Below, piece by piece: positions 15,646 to 24,275 of a stretch of DNA of 62,363 bases. How positions within the stretch are numbered: position 1 is the first letter of the stretch; each line of letters begins with the position of its first letter. Source of the stretch: an uncultured bacterium (lineage in GTDB: Bacteria; Desulfobacterota; Desulfovibrionia; Desulfovibrionales; Desulfovibrionaceae). Both the position numbers and the translations under genes were made by a program. The notes under the pieces were generated by a model, which was not told the origin of the DNA, did not search any database, and was given only the letters and a program-made list of their open reading frames with translations. Where the stretch lies: the NCBI GenBank assembly GCA_905214305.1, contig CAJMLK010000014.1, forward strand, positions 1 to 62,363. The letters run 5' to 3'.

Positions 15646-16575
15646 CTACAGCCACGCGCAGTTGATGATGGTAGCCGCGTCGTAATACTTGTTGCTTTCG
15701 CCGCCGTTGATGAGCTGCACACCCACAACGTCCAGGGCTGCGCTGTAGAGCGAGGACGGAACCACCAGCAACGTGCCGGACTTGCCCCCACGGCCAAGGG
15801 CAAGAGGACGTCCGCCGTCAGCCTTGTAGCCCTGCATCAGGGCCAGAGCCTTGCCGAAGTTTGCCGCGTTCAGCGTGTCGCGGCAGCACACGGCCTGCTG
15901 CCAGAAGCCGAAGCCCGCATTGCAGCGATAGCGCACGCCGTACAGGTATTCATCCTGCGTGAAGACGTGATCCTGTTTGGGGTCAGTGACCGCCAACAGG
16001 TCCGGCTTGGTACGCTCCTGAAAAATGAGCGGTTTGAGGGGGCGGCTGGCGTCCAATATGTACCAAGCCAAGCCGGGGTCGCCTGCGGCCGGGTCAATAA
16101 GATTGCTGACGGTAACAGCATCGCCGGTGCCGTCGACCTGGGGGTATACGGGGTGATCGGTGTCAAAGAAGTTTTGCCCGTCATAGCAAAGCGTGGTCAC
16201 GCCCTTGCCCAGCAGGCCAAACACCAGTTCATCCGGGTGGGTGGCCGCGGCATAGCCCATTTCGGCCAGCAGCGGCGTGTAGACGCCCAGGTTATCGTCC
16301 TCGATATCCGTGCGCGCTACGCCCACGGTACCCTCATACAGCTTGTTGGTGATGCTGTAGCCATGTTCCTGCATGGATTTCACGGTGCGGGGGCCGACCC
16401 ATTCGCGCAGCTTGGGGTACTGACCGAGCCAACCGTAGGTAGTGGACTTGGCAGTGCTGGGTACATGAGTGGCGGCAAGCGCCCATTGGCTGGGGGCCTT
16501 GGCCTTGGCGTCTTCAAAGGTCTTGCTAAAGCCCACCCGCATGGATGCGAGCAAGGGGGCGGTAACTATGGCCAT
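15646..16575 (-). CDS. Major capsid protein (Mu gpT)
   Basis: 309 residues. The N-terminus (LASMRVGFSKTFEDAKAKAP) and the segments YGWLGQYPKLREWVGPR, ISNKL-type ITNKLYEGTVGVARTDIEDD and LLAEMGYAAATHPDELVF match the Mu head subunit T. It forms the HK97-type shell. It follows the protease/scaffold gene by 2 nt and has a normal length for the family. Confidence 0.93.
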   Translation of the reverse strand: MAIVTAPLLASMRVGFSKTFEDAKAKAPSQWALAATHVPSTAKSTTYGWLGQYPKLREWVGPRTVKSMQEHGYSITNKLYEGTVGVARTDIEDDNLGVYTPLLAEMGYAAATHPDELVFGLLGKGVTTLCYDGQNFFDTDHPVYPQVDGTGDAVTVSNLIDPAAGDPGLAWYILDASRPLKPLIFQERTKPDLLAVTDPKQDHVFTQDEYLYGVRYRCNAGFGFWQQAVCCRDTLNAANFGKALALMQGYKADGGRPLALGRGGKSGTLLVVPSSLYSAALDVVGVQLINGGESNKYYDAATIINCAWL

Positions 16576-16577
16576 GA

Positions 16578-17144
16578 CTATTTGGCCTCCTTGGCTTTGA
16601 GGTAATCTGCTTCGGTCATGCCAAGCTGGGCGCAGACGTACTTGTCTTCCGCAGTCAGGGATGCCAAGCCGGCATCGTCGCCGGGCTGACCGCTGGCGGC
16701 GCTCTGCTGGCCCTTGAGCGCCTCAATGGGCGTCGCGGCCTTCAGGAACGCCCGCAGGCTGTCGGGGTTGGATTTTGCCATGCCGAGCGCCCAATCCTTG
16801 GCGCTGACCGCAAGGCGGCCATCCTTGAGGGCGGCGTCAATATCCGCAGACAGGGCGGCCACGGACTGCGCGCCCTCAAGCTCGGCCACCTTGGCCCGCA
16901 ATTGCGCGGCCTCGGTCTGCACGCTCTGGAATGTCGCCATACTGACGTACTGCGACGCATCGGGCGGCGTGGCCTTGGCGGTAGCAATCGCGGTTTGCGC
17001 GACGGTAAGCGCATCATCCTTGCTTTTGAGCAAGGCAATCAGGTTTTCCTGCGGCAGTGTCGCCAGCGCGGCAGTGCAGGCGGCATCATCCGCAGTTTCG
17101 GGCAAGCCAAGAAGCTTGCGCAGCATTGCGAGCAGTTTTTCCAT
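16578..17144 (-). CDS. Nested in-frame scaffold protein (Mu gpZ-like)
   Basis: 188 residues beginning MEKLLAMLRKLLGLPETADD, in the same frame as the protease gene and sharing its stop. A strong ribosome site (GAGGAAGGAAAT) lies 7-10 nt before ATG 17144, so independent initiation is likely. In Mu, gene Z is an internal start within I and supplies the scaffold without protease. The sequence is rich in Ala, Lys and Glu, with predicted coiled helices. Confidence 0.8.
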   Translation of the reverse strand: MEKLLAMLRKLLGLPETADDAACTAALATLPQENLIALLKSKDDALTVAQTAIATAKATPPDASQYVSMATFQSVQTEAAQLRAKVAELEGAQSVAALSADIDAALKDGRLAVSAKDWALGMAKSNPDSLRAFLKAATPIEALKGQQSAASGQPGDDAGLASLTAEDKYVCAQLGMTEADYLKAKEAK

Positions 17145-17678
17145 GTGGGGATTTCCTTCCTCAATTGTTTTGGCCTGGGCTGGCTGCATGCCGTCCAGGG
17201 CCGGATGGTTGGTAAGCGCAACACTCACAAGATCGAGCACTGCGCCTGTGGTCTTGTCCCAGGCAAACACGGGGCTGATGTACTGATATTCCTTGGCGCG
17301 GATGGCGGCCCGCGCGCGGTCTGTCCACTCCACCGTCGCAAACAGTCCCTCGGCGGTTATCTCCAGCCCCTCAATCCAGCCAGCCGCCGGGGCTGGTTGG
17401 CCGTTTTTGTCGCTCAAGTGGGTCTGGTGCTCGTAGTCAACAACAGTGCGCGTCTTTCGCCGGAACCAACGATTGACAAGGGCCTGCGCATCATCCGCCG
17501 TCAGCCTCCATGCAGTAACCGTGACCCCCGTGATATTGCCGGGGCGACCATCGCGCGCGGCAAAAGACCCCACGGGGAAGACCTGTATGCGGCCTGTGGT
17601 TTCGCCATATCCCGTGGACATGGTGGCCTCGTCTGTGAGGGCGACTATGAGTGCGTGCTGTGTGGTGTGCGTGTTCAT
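16578..17678 (-). CDS. Head maturation protease with scaffold domain (Mu gpI)
   Basis: 366 residues from ATG 17678 (MNTHTTQHALIVAL). The first part (RIQVFPVGSFAARDGRPGNI; VVDYEHQTHLSDKNGQPAPA; YQYISPVFAWDKTTG) matches the Mu I protease. The second half is a coiled scaffold (residues about 179-366). ATG 17678 has no ribosome site: it directly abuts the palindrome of late element C. If that element is a promoter, the mRNA would begin at about the ATG. An upstream in-frame ATG at 17756 exists but would place the dyad within the coding region. Confidence 0.87.
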   Translation of the reverse strand: MNTHTTQHALIVALTDEATMSTGYGETTGRIQVFPVGSFAARDGRPGNITGVTVTAWRLTADDAQALVNRWFRRKTRTVVDYEHQTHLSDKNGQPAPAAGWIEGLEITAEGLFATVEWTDRARAAIRAKEYQYISPVFAWDKTTGAVLDLVSVALTNHPALDGMQPAQAKTIEEGNPHMEKLLAMLRKLLGLPETADDAACTAALATLPQENLIALLKSKDDALTVAQTAIATAKATPPDASQYVSMATFQSVQTEAAQLRAKVAELEGAQSVAALSADIDAALKDGRLAVSAKDWALGMAKSNPDSLRAFLKAATPIEALKGQQSAASGQPGDDAGLASLTAEDKYVCAQLGMTEADYLKAKEAK

Positions 17679-17735
17679 GGCCCTGGTGTACCAGGGCCGG
17701 AGGCGGAAGAAAGACTGGCGCGCGTCAGCGGTTTG
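17679..17735 (-). promoter_or_regulatory. Late-promoter-like element, copy C
   Basis: Dyad CTGGCGCGCGTCAG at 17715-17728, then TCTTTCTTCC, then a perfect 9-bp-arm palindrome GGCCCTGGT/ACCAGGGCC (17679-17698). The hexamer TACACC (17690-17685) starts 24 nt after the dyad as in the other copies. The ATG of the protease gene follows the palindrome with no gap. This is the position of the Mu PI late promoter. Confidence 0.6.
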
Positions 17736-17867
17736 TGGATTGCCTGGGGCCACCATGTGGCAACGCGCAAAAGAAGGGCGTTAGAAGGGCGTTAGATTTT
17801 CTCAAACATCAAAAGACAGGCAACGGCCCATGACGGGGCAAAACAGGGGCGCAAATCGGGCGGCAGC

Positions 17868-18413
17868 CTATTTACCGAGGAGGGCCTTGCGGGCATAGTC
17901 GGCAATGATCTCTTTCATGTCCTGTTTGTCGTGCGGGCCAACGCCAAGAAAGCGGCGGCGCGGTATCTCGCTGCCGGGGTGAAAGACCGCCCGGCGTACA
18001 TAGGACTTGCCGCCCTTGCGCCATGCCAGGGCCTTGCCTTTGCGGGCGCGTATCCAGTGCGCGCGGGTGATGCCGCCGAAGCACTGGATAGCAGCATACG
18101 TAAGGTTGGTGCCATAGCGGGCATAGAGGTGGCCGTAAACCTGATGCATGCTGGTGCGCAGTGTCCCATCGCGCTGAAGCATGGGACCGGTGTGTCCGTC
18201 CTCTATGCGCTGGCGCTTGTAGTCTGGGGTGAGGCTGGGCCACCTGGCCCCGGTTATGGGGTCAGTCTCGGTTTCAAAGGCGCGGTCTGACGCTTCGCCC
18301 ATGACCTGGGCAAGCTCCATCATCAAGGGCGTAGTATCCTGCATGGCGTGGACAAGCCGCGTCAGGGCGACGTCGACTTCGGCGGAATCCAGATTGACTT
18401 CAATTTTGAGCAT
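17868..18413 (-). CDS. Phage virion morphogenesis protein (Mu gpG-like)
   Basis: 181 residues from ATG 18413 (MLKIEVNLDSAEVDVALTRL). The segments RAFETETDPITGARWPSLTP and MLQRDGTLRTSMHQVYG, and the C-terminal PRRRFLGVGPHDKQDMKEII are the hallmarks of the virion morphogenesis/gpG family, which acts at tail completion. It is followed by 132 nt without genes before element C, which contain only a direct repeat of GAAGGGCGTTA at about 17783-17806. Confidence 0.87.
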   Translation of the reverse strand: MLKIEVNLDSAEVDVALTRLVHAMQDTTPLMMELAQVMGEASDRAFETETDPITGARWPSLTPDYKRQRIEDGHTGPMLQRDGTLRTSMHQVYGHLYARYGTNLTYAAIQCFGGITRAHWIRARKGKALAWRKGGKSYVRRAVFHPGSEIPRRRFLGVGPHDKQDMKEIIADYARKALLGK

Positions 18414-18426
18414 AGTTATTATCCCT

Positions 18427-18538
18427 GTAGCAAAAGCTGATACGGGCGCGAAAGCGGGTGCTTGACGGAGCGACACCCGCCGTTAGGGGCTTTGAGGAGT
18501 ACCGTTATACTCCCGAGGCGGAACCTCGTATCAGCTTT
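18427..18538 (-). ncRNA. Candidate structured RNA element between head genes
   Basis: A 12-bp closing stem (AAAGCTGATACG at 18433-18444 with its exact complement at 18527-18538) encloses three local hairpins: GCGGGTG/CACCCGC (18454-18480), GGAGTA/TACTCC (about 18496-18513) and CGAGG/CCTCG (18514-18528). Together they form a cloverleaf-like multibranch. Strand of function is not certain; the flanking genes are minus-strand. The closing stem includes the stop codon of the gpF-like gene. It lacks tRNA invariant bases, so it is not a tRNA. Confidence 0.45.
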
Positions 18539-19826
18539 TTGTTTTGCCGTGTACAAGCCACCCCTCGCGCAGACTGTCCATATTTTTAGGTGTGCGCTGC
18601 ATCATGTTCCACAAAAGCGACCCGTCGCGGTTGATACGCACAACCGCCAGCACTGCGTTTTTCCCTTCCTGAAATAAGCCAATATAATTCTCGCGCAGCT
18701 TGCCGTCCGCATGTTCTTTGAGCCAGATTTCATGCGGCTGCTCAAGTGTGGGCAAGATATAATTTGCATAGCGCTCTCGCGCATCGGCCTTTTTGGCTAC
18801 AAGGTGCGCCAGATTGTCGCGCCAGATAGTGCGCTGGCCCATTGGCGTGGTGATGGTGCGCAGGCGCTCATCACCCGCAAAGCCCAACGCCTTGGCAAGC
18901 TGGGCCTCTGCGGCTGCGCGGCTGGGGGCCATTGGCAGCATGGGGGGCGTAGGCTGGCGCTGTGCGGCGGGTACGTCACGCAAGGACGGCAGGCCCATTT
19001 TACGCCAGCTCGTGGCGGCACGTTGCGGCGGCTCTGGCGTGTTGGCTTTGAGGTCGGCTACAAACGTCTGGCCGGGACTGTAGTCAAAGCCAGCATCAGG
19101 GAAATAGTACTGGCCCCCCGGCATGCGGTAGCCCTTGACGGTGCGCTGCTCTGGCTGCCCGGTATCAGGGTTGCGGATGATGACCTCTGTTGAAATTTCG
19201 TCGCCGTCGCTGTCTTGCAGGTCGTAGCCGCCACGCTTGAACGCCCGCTCTGAAAGAGAGTCAACTTTACAACGGCACTGCCAGCCGTTGGGCGGGTACA
19301 TGGTCTGCCAGATAGGGTCATCATAACGGTAGACCAGCCCGTGCATGGCTGCATGGCTGGGCCGGGTTTTAGCGTCCAGAAGTGCCATGTAGCGCCAATA
19401 CGGGGCCACGGCAGCACTTTCCACCTGCTGCTTGTAGCGCCCGGCATTGTACGCTGACTGCATGTTTTGACGGTAGATGAGATTAAGGCGGCTGGCGCTG
19501 CCGCGCTCCCCCTTGCGCACCTCGCCCGTATCTGGATTGACTATATCCCCCTTGCCCCACCAGCCTTTGCGCTTGAGCGTATCTTCCAGCCCGTGCCGAA
19601 ACTGCGCCTTGCTCTGGCCTTCGGCAAGGGCTTTTGCCGTGGCGGCCTTGATGTCGGCCAAAAGATCAGCCTTGGTCACGCCAGCAACCGTAAACGCGCG
19701 GGCGTGGGCCTCGCGCCATGTGTCTTGCCAGCGGAACGATATTTTATGCCCTTTACTTTCAAAATACCGGATGGCCTCACGCGGGGGCAGATTGCAGGCG
19801 TGGGAAAGATCAATATCGGTGCTCAT
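18531..19826 (-). CDS. Head morphogenesis protein (Mu gpF / SPP1 gp7-like)
   Basis: 431 residues from ATG 19826 (MSTDIDLSHACNLPPREAIR). The pattern LNLIYRQNMQSAYNAGRY, the DAKTRPSHAAMHGLVYR block and PPNGWQCRCKVDSLSERA is the minor capsid/gpF signature. The C-terminal 130 residues contain the RTIWRDNLAHLVAKKADARE and YIGLFQEGKNAVLAVVRI segments of an added barnase-EndoU-like/PBECR domain common in gpF fusions. This C-terminal domain assignment is tentative. Follows the portal gene by 127 nt. Confidence 0.85.
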   Translation of the reverse strand: MSTDIDLSHACNLPPREAIRYFESKGHKISFRWQDTWREAHARAFTVAGVTKADLLADIKAATAKALAEGQSKAQFRHGLEDTLKRKGWWGKGDIVNPDTGEVRKGERGSASRLNLIYRQNMQSAYNAGRYKQQVESAAVAPYWRYMALLDAKTRPSHAAMHGLVYRYDDPIWQTMYPPNGWQCRCKVDSLSERAFKRGGYDLQDSDGDEISTEVIIRNPDTGQPEQRTVKGYRMPGGQYYFPDAGFDYSPGQTFVADLKANTPEPPQRAATSWRKMGLPSLRDVPAAQRQPTPPMLPMAPSRAAAEAQLAKALGFAGDERLRTITTPMGQRTIWRDNLAHLVAKKADARERYANYILPTLEQPHEIWLKEHADGKLRENYIGLFQEGKNAVLAVVRINRDGSLLWNMMQRTPKNMDSLREGWLVHGKTKS

Positions 19827-19953
19827 AACAATACCTTTGTGCGGGCGTAAGTTTTGATGCAATGCAAGGACGGCAAATGCCGGGCTGCGGGAGTGTAGAA
19901 AAAACTACATGACCAAAGCACGGCATGCCGCCTGACGCCGCAGTGCGCAAAAA

Positions 19954-21543
19954 TCACGCCTGCACCCGCCCCCACACCTCGCTGACAAACAGCGCCCGTG
20001 CCATGATTTCGGCCAGCTGGGTTTCGTCCATCTGCGGGTACAACTCGCCCAGACGGGCTTGCATGTCTTCGGGCGACAACCCGGCATCAAGCTCCGCAAT
20101 CAGTGGGGCAAGTAGTGCCTCGCCTGCCAGCGCCAGAGCCGCGCTGGCCTGCATGCCATCCAGAGCGCCCTGCGCTGCATCCTGCGGGGGGCGTGCCATA
20201 GGCCCGGCCTTGGCATGGGCCGTGCGCGTGCTGGCGTCTTCCTGCCCTTGATCCTCCGGCGTAGATACATGTGTGGCCCGGATACGGTCGTTGTCGTCAG
20301 CCGCAACGGGCAGCTTGAGCCGTTCCATTATGCCCCTGCTGCTGATGGGCAGGTACGGCGCAAGGCTCGGGATGGCATTGGCGTACAGCTCCAAGTCTTC
20401 TGCCTGCTGCGTGTCAAACCGAAAATACGGCAGCAGCTTGCGGTCAGTGATGCCAAGATTAAGCGCACACAGCGGGGCCACAAGCTGGGCCGTAAGCGTT
20501 GATGCCAACTGCGCTGCATCAGCCACAAGCAGATCGTGCCGTATCTCGTTATGTACCATGCCCAGGGCGTGGGTGCTGGTTTTGCCATCCGCCTGACTTG
20601 TCAGCGTGCCGCCCAATATGGCCTTGCTCATGCCGCGTTCGCAGCGTTCAACCAACAGCCCCGGTATATCCTGCGTGGCGGGGTTGACCGTTTCAAAAAC
20701 GATGTCCATACCCTGCGGTATGATGCCCGCCGCATCCTGCCCAAGTGTCCGCAGGGCGTTGAGCAAGGCATGCTTATCATCCTTGCTGCTGCCGGGCGGA
20801 TATTTGCCCACGCGCATGGGCAGGCCATGAATCTGCGTAAAGGCCATTTCACTATTGAGGGCATAGGCGCGAATGAGGTACGTCCACGCCAGCACACGGA
20901 ACAGTCCGGCACGCGGCAACCAGCCGCTTTTGCTGCGGTGCTTGTGTACAATCCAGCCCAGGGGCCAAAGAGGCGCACCTTCCAGCGTGCCGTCGCGCAG
21001 ATGAAGGCAGTTACGGTCGTTTTGCGGGCAGGTAAACCACGACTGCGGGCGGAATGTCAGCTCGGATGGCAAATGAATGCCCTCGGAAAATTCCCACTGA
21101 AGCTCAAGAGCGGAAAAGCCGTGGCCGATGCCATCGGCCATATCAAGCAGCACGTCTTCAAAATCCGGCAGCATGTCAAACCATTCACGCACCTTTTCTG
21201 CGGCATCTTTGGCTTTGGCGTCGTCGCTGGCGGGTATGATGTTCCAGTCCAGCGTAAGCAGCGCCCGGCGGCGCTTGCCCATCTCGGCCGAGAGGTGATC
21301 GCAGCGATCCTCCATATCTGCAAACAGCGCATGCTGTTCCATAATCTGCCCGGCGTCTGCGGCTTCAAGGATGCGCACCAGACGCGCAGGCGTGAGGCCG
21401 CGTGTGAGATCGCCCCATTGCTCCAGACAGAGCAAGGACGTAGCAAGGCTGCCCTCTTCGGACTGGCGCGCGCCGTGCAATACGCCGGGGGCGGGTTTGA
21501 CAGAAGCTGCCCGACGGCGCGGGCGGGGGCGAAACAGAGGCAT
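19954..21543 (-). CDS. Portal protein (DUF935, Mu gp29)
   Basis: 529 residues from MPLFRPRPRRRAAS (ATG 21543, AAAGGTGG upstream). It has the DUF935 core: EMGKRRRALLTLDWNIIP, DGIGHGFSALELQWEFSEG, NGLPMRVGKYPPGSSKDD-type HGLPMRVGKYPPGSS and HALGMVHNEIRHDL. The portal ring holds the terminase and passes DNA. The terminase stop lies 3 nt before this start. Confidence 0.9.
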   Translation of the reverse strand: MPLFRPRPRRRAASVKPAPGVLHGARQSEEGSLATSLLCLEQWGDLTRGLTPARLVRILEAADAGQIMEQHALFADMEDRCDHLSAEMGKRRRALLTLDWNIIPASDDAKAKDAAEKVREWFDMLPDFEDVLLDMADGIGHGFSALELQWEFSEGIHLPSELTFRPQSWFTCPQNDRNCLHLRDGTLEGAPLWPLGWIVHKHRSKSGWLPRAGLFRVLAWTYLIRAYALNSEMAFTQIHGLPMRVGKYPPGSSKDDKHALLNALRTLGQDAAGIIPQGMDIVFETVNPATQDIPGLLVERCERGMSKAILGGTLTSQADGKTSTHALGMVHNEIRHDLLVADAAQLASTLTAQLVAPLCALNLGITDRKLLPYFRFDTQQAEDLELYANAIPSLAPYLPISSRGIMERLKLPVAADDNDRIRATHVSTPEDQGQEDASTRTAHAKAGPMARPPQDAAQGALDGMQASAALALAGEALLAPLIAELDAGLSPEDMQARLGELYPQMDETQLAEIMARALFVSEVWGRVQA

Positions 21544-21545
21544 AC

Positions 21546-23246
21546 TTACCACCTTTGCGGGCTGTAGCCGCCCGCGCAGTCGTCAAAGTCGTCAATATCA
21601 GTGCCAACCATGCCGCCAAATGGAGACACGCGCGGCACGCGGATAAAGGCATCCTGCAAGCTCACAAAGCCACGGGTTGCCACGCGCCAGAGCATTTCAA
21701 GCGCGTCCGGTCCGTCATCGTGGTCGGCCTTGGGCCAATGGCGCAACTGGTCTATAAGCGTGTGCTGGGTGTGGTGCAGCAGTATGCGGCCTTGCGCCAT
21801 ATAAGGATGCAGGGTTTCAATACGCAAATCTTTGTCCGTGCTGTTTACAACAGGCTGGATAGGCAACGGTGTGCCGCTGGCAATGGCCCGCTGTATGGCA
21901 ACGTCTGCAAAGAATGCCTGGAACTGCACAGTTTCAACGGCCCACATCAGGCAGTTATACGAGCGTTGCAGGGCAATCATGTCTTGTATGATGCGGTCAG
22001 GGTGGCGCTTGCGGATAAGCGCTTCAAGCGTAAACAGACGCATGGTATCACGGTGCAGGCCACCGACAAGCAAAGCCGAGGGGTCGCGGCCCTTGCCTGA
22101 CTTACCAAGCGACGGGTCACACGCGCCAAAAGGCAGCAAGCCGGAAGGCAGCTCCGTCCACAGCACAATCACACGGGCAAAGGGGGCATTGCCCGTGGAC
22201 AGCGGGTCGTTTTGCTGTTCGCTGTCAAAGGCGTCATGGTTTTCTGCCCGCTTGCACATGAGCTTGTACAAGGGGCGGTAGCTGGGCCAGCTCACAACCG
22301 CGCCCGCGTCCATAGCGGCACGGTTGGCACTGTAATACGCAAGGGCCGCGTCTGGCCCGCCATCCTCGCTTCTGTCGTTGTAGATGGCCTCCCACGTATC
22401 CCACAGATCCATATGGTCGGGCCATTTTATGATGCTCTGGAAGCGTTTGCCACGCCACGCGGGCTTTTTGAGCGTGCGCGCCAGCACGGAATCATAATGC
22501 AGGATGGTACCCACATAGATGATGTCCATGCTGTCGTCAGCGGGGCCAAGGTTCAGCACCGTAGACATGAGCCAGTTTTCCAGTTTGTCGCGTTGTTCAA
22601 TACTCTTGACGTTCTCGTCGTTTTCAAGGTCGTCGAGAATAACCAAATCCGGGCGCAATGGGCCATGCCGCAAGCCGCGTATACGCTTGAGCGCGCCAAA
22701 CGCCTGTATTTTGATATTGCCAGTTGTGACGATAGTGCCCACATTCCAGATGCGGCCAGCCCCGGTGTGTTCGGGGAAGTCCGTTATAAGGCGCGGGTTA
22801 CTTTCAAGTTCTACCTTGATGCCCTCCAAGAAAGGGGCTGCCTGCTCAAAGGCGTCAGCAATGATAGGTATATACCGCTTGCGCCCGGTAAGCGCGCACC
22901 ACAGCACCAGCATCAACGTGATGCGAGTAGACTTTGCTTCGCCGCGCGGCGCTGCAAGCGCCTGCTTGATGCCTTCGGGGGCGTCAACAACGGTGGGCAG
23001 GTTGGCGTCAATCCACTCATGCAGTGCGCTGGGGCCAGTGGGCTTGCCGCCTACCTGCGTGTAGTGCGGAAAATATGTTTCGCAGAAAAATTTGAAGTTC
23101 GTTTGCGCGCATTTACGGCGGGCCTTGGATGCCTTGGCGTCAACCGGGAATGCCGCACAGTTGGCCTCAATAGTGCGGCGCAGAGTGTCGGCATACTCGC
23201 CAAGCTGCTGCAAAAACTCCTTTTGCGTGAGGTCTTTCTTAGCCAT
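21546..23246 (-). CDS. Terminase large subunit (Mu gp28)
   Basis: 566 residues from MAKKDLTQKEFLQQLG (ATG 23246). Walker A-like APRGEAKST is at residues 99-107 and Walker B LVILDDLEND at about 201-210. The nuclease half has GACDPSLGKSGKGRD and near the C-terminus HDDGPDALEML with acidic metal ligands. It packages DNA by headful cutting; in Mu, packaging starts within the prophage and takes host DNA at both ends. Overlaps the DUF1804 gene by 8 nt. Confidence 0.92.
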   Translation of the reverse strand: MAKKDLTQKEFLQQLGEYADTLRRTIEANCAAFPVDAKASKARRKCAQTNFKFFCETYFPHYTQVGGKPTGPSALHEWIDANLPTVVDAPEGIKQALAAPRGEAKSTRITLMLVLWCALTGRKRYIPIIADAFEQAAPFLEGIKVELESNPRLITDFPEHTGAGRIWNVGTIVTTGNIKIQAFGALKRIRGLRHGPLRPDLVILDDLENDENVKSIEQRDKLENWLMSTVLNLGPADDSMDIIYVGTILHYDSVLARTLKKPAWRGKRFQSIIKWPDHMDLWDTWEAIYNDRSEDGGPDAALAYYSANRAAMDAGAVVSWPSYRPLYKLMCKRAENHDAFDSEQQNDPLSTGNAPFARVIVLWTELPSGLLPFGACDPSLGKSGKGRDPSALLVGGLHRDTMRLFTLEALIRKRHPDRIIQDMIALQRSYNCLMWAVETVQFQAFFADVAIQRAIASGTPLPIQPVVNSTDKDLRIETLHPYMAQGRILLHHTQHTLIDQLRHWPKADHDDGPDALEMLWRVATRGFVSLQDAFIRVPRVSPFGGMVGTDIDDFDDCAGGYSPQRW

Positions 23247-23751
23247 GCGCGCCCCCAAGCGCCTGCGGCAAACCTGCGGCAAACGGTTCCAGCACCTCTA
23301 ACAGAGCATGGGCATGCTGCGGGTATTCGCGCTGCACATACTCGCCCAGGAGGCGCAGCACGCGCAGGGCCACGGCAAGCTCGCCCGTTTCTGGCAACAC
23401 CCTCTTTGAGGCCGCAAGCATTTTATTGAAGCTGTCTGCAAGGCTGGCAAGGGCTTCAACTTTTTTGCCCGCAGGAATGTCTGCGGAGGTCATGACTGTT
23501 TCCAGCAGGGTTTTGTGCATGGTAACATAGTCACCCACCATCTGCCGGGCTATGGCCTCCACACCCTCACCTGCAAGCGCCTGCGCGCCGCGCAGCTTGT
23601 CCCAATCGTCTCCAGCTTTAAGGGCGCGTGCCTTCCAGCTGCGGAGAGTCGCCAGAGGCACGCCGTGGGCTGTGGATACCTGCGTCAGCGGCAGCATGTC
23701 ATATATATAGGCCGCACGGGCAGCGTTGCGAGTTTTAGCGTCGTGGGCCAT
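23239..23751 (-). CDS. DUF1804 protein, small terminase-like (Mu gp27)
   Basis: 170 residues. An N-terminal HTH is clear (RAAYIYDMLPLTQVSTAHGV, then PLATLRSWKARALKAGDDWD), followed by helical segments. DUF1804 proteins stand before the large terminase in Mu-like phages and are thought to recognise DNA for packaging. The ATG shares one base with the preceding stop (23751). Confidence 0.85.
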   Translation of the reverse strand: MAHDAKTRNAARAAYIYDMLPLTQVSTAHGVPLATLRSWKARALKAGDDWDKLRGAQALAGEGVEAIARQMVGDYVTMHKTLLETVMTSADIPAGKKVEALASLADSFNKMLAASKRVLPETGELAVALRVLRLLGEYVQREYPQHAHALLEVLEPFAAGLPQALGGAHG

Positions 23752-24002
23752 TATTTAAAACCGCCTTTGAAGTATGCGCCGAGGACACCCGACACAAATG
23801 ACAGCAGGCTGATCAGCACGCCGATAACAGCCCGGCTGCCAGCTTTTTTGCCCTCTTCGAGTACACGAGCCTCACGCAGTTGACGCACCTCCAGTTCAAC
23901 TTCGCGGAGCCGGTCTGTCGCGTCACCCAGTTGAGCAAGCAATAAATCCAGCTTGGCATTAAGCCGGGCAAGCTGGACCGCGTGATCTGTGTTGGTGTCC
24001 AT
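23751..24002 (-). CDS. DUF2730/XhlA-like coiled-coil membrane protein
   Basis: 83 residues from MDTNTDHAVQLARLNAKLDL. A heptad-rich coiled coil (residues about 12-50) is followed by one C-terminal transmembrane segment (AVIGVLISLLSFVSGVLGAY) and a short FKGGFK tail. This layout is shared by DUF2730 phage proteins and by XhlA haemolysin-type holin partners. A role in lysis alongside the neighbouring holin candidate is plausible; the position also fits the conserved gene before DUF1804 in Mu. Confidence 0.7.
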   Translation of the reverse strand: MDTNTDHAVQLARLNAKLDLLLAQLGDATDRLREVELEVRQLREARVLEEGKKAGSRAVIGVLISLLSFVSGVLGAYFKGGFK

Positions 24003-24016
24003 CGGCGGCACCGTGT

Positions 24017-24274
24017 TTACATCCCCAGACCGGTCAGCACAGTCAGCAATGCCGCATCAATGGGAGGAAACCCATAATGTGGGAAGTGATAATTCAGGAC
24101 CGGCCAAAGGATAAAGTGATATAGCAATGCACCGCCAATCACGATGATACTGCCCTTGCCGAAGGGCGTGACCTGTCGCCGTGTGCTTTCGTCGCCCGTC
24201 TCGGTGTCAACCGTGGTGACTTTGCGCACAAACATACGGCCAATACCGCCAAGCGCGGCTCCCAAGATTCCCAT
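24017..24274 (-). CDS. Candidate holin
   Basis: 85 residues from MGILGAALGGIGRMFVRKVT (ATG 24274, with GGAGG 7 nt upstream; the longer reading lies in the lysozyme gene). One strong hydrophobic segment near residues 41-60 (SIIVIGGALLYHFILWPVLN) and a second, weaker one at the end (AALLTVLTGLGM). It lies directly after the lysozyme gene, so a holin role is the simplest reading, but it is inferred from context and hydrophobicity. Confidence 0.6.
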   Translation of the reverse strand: MGILGAALGGIGRMFVRKVTTVDTETGDESTRRQVTPFGKGSIIVIGGALLYHFILWPVLNYHFPHYGFPPIDAALLTVLTGLGM

Positions 24275-24275
24275 A

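Noticed and set aside
18427..18538. tRNA reading of the cloverleaf-like element
   Set aside because: The closing stem is too long, there is no T-loop or D-loop consensus, no plausible anticodon arm and no CCA context.
22212..23429. 405-codon plus-strand frame opposite the terminase
   Set aside because: Antisense shadow of the terminase and DUF1804 genes.
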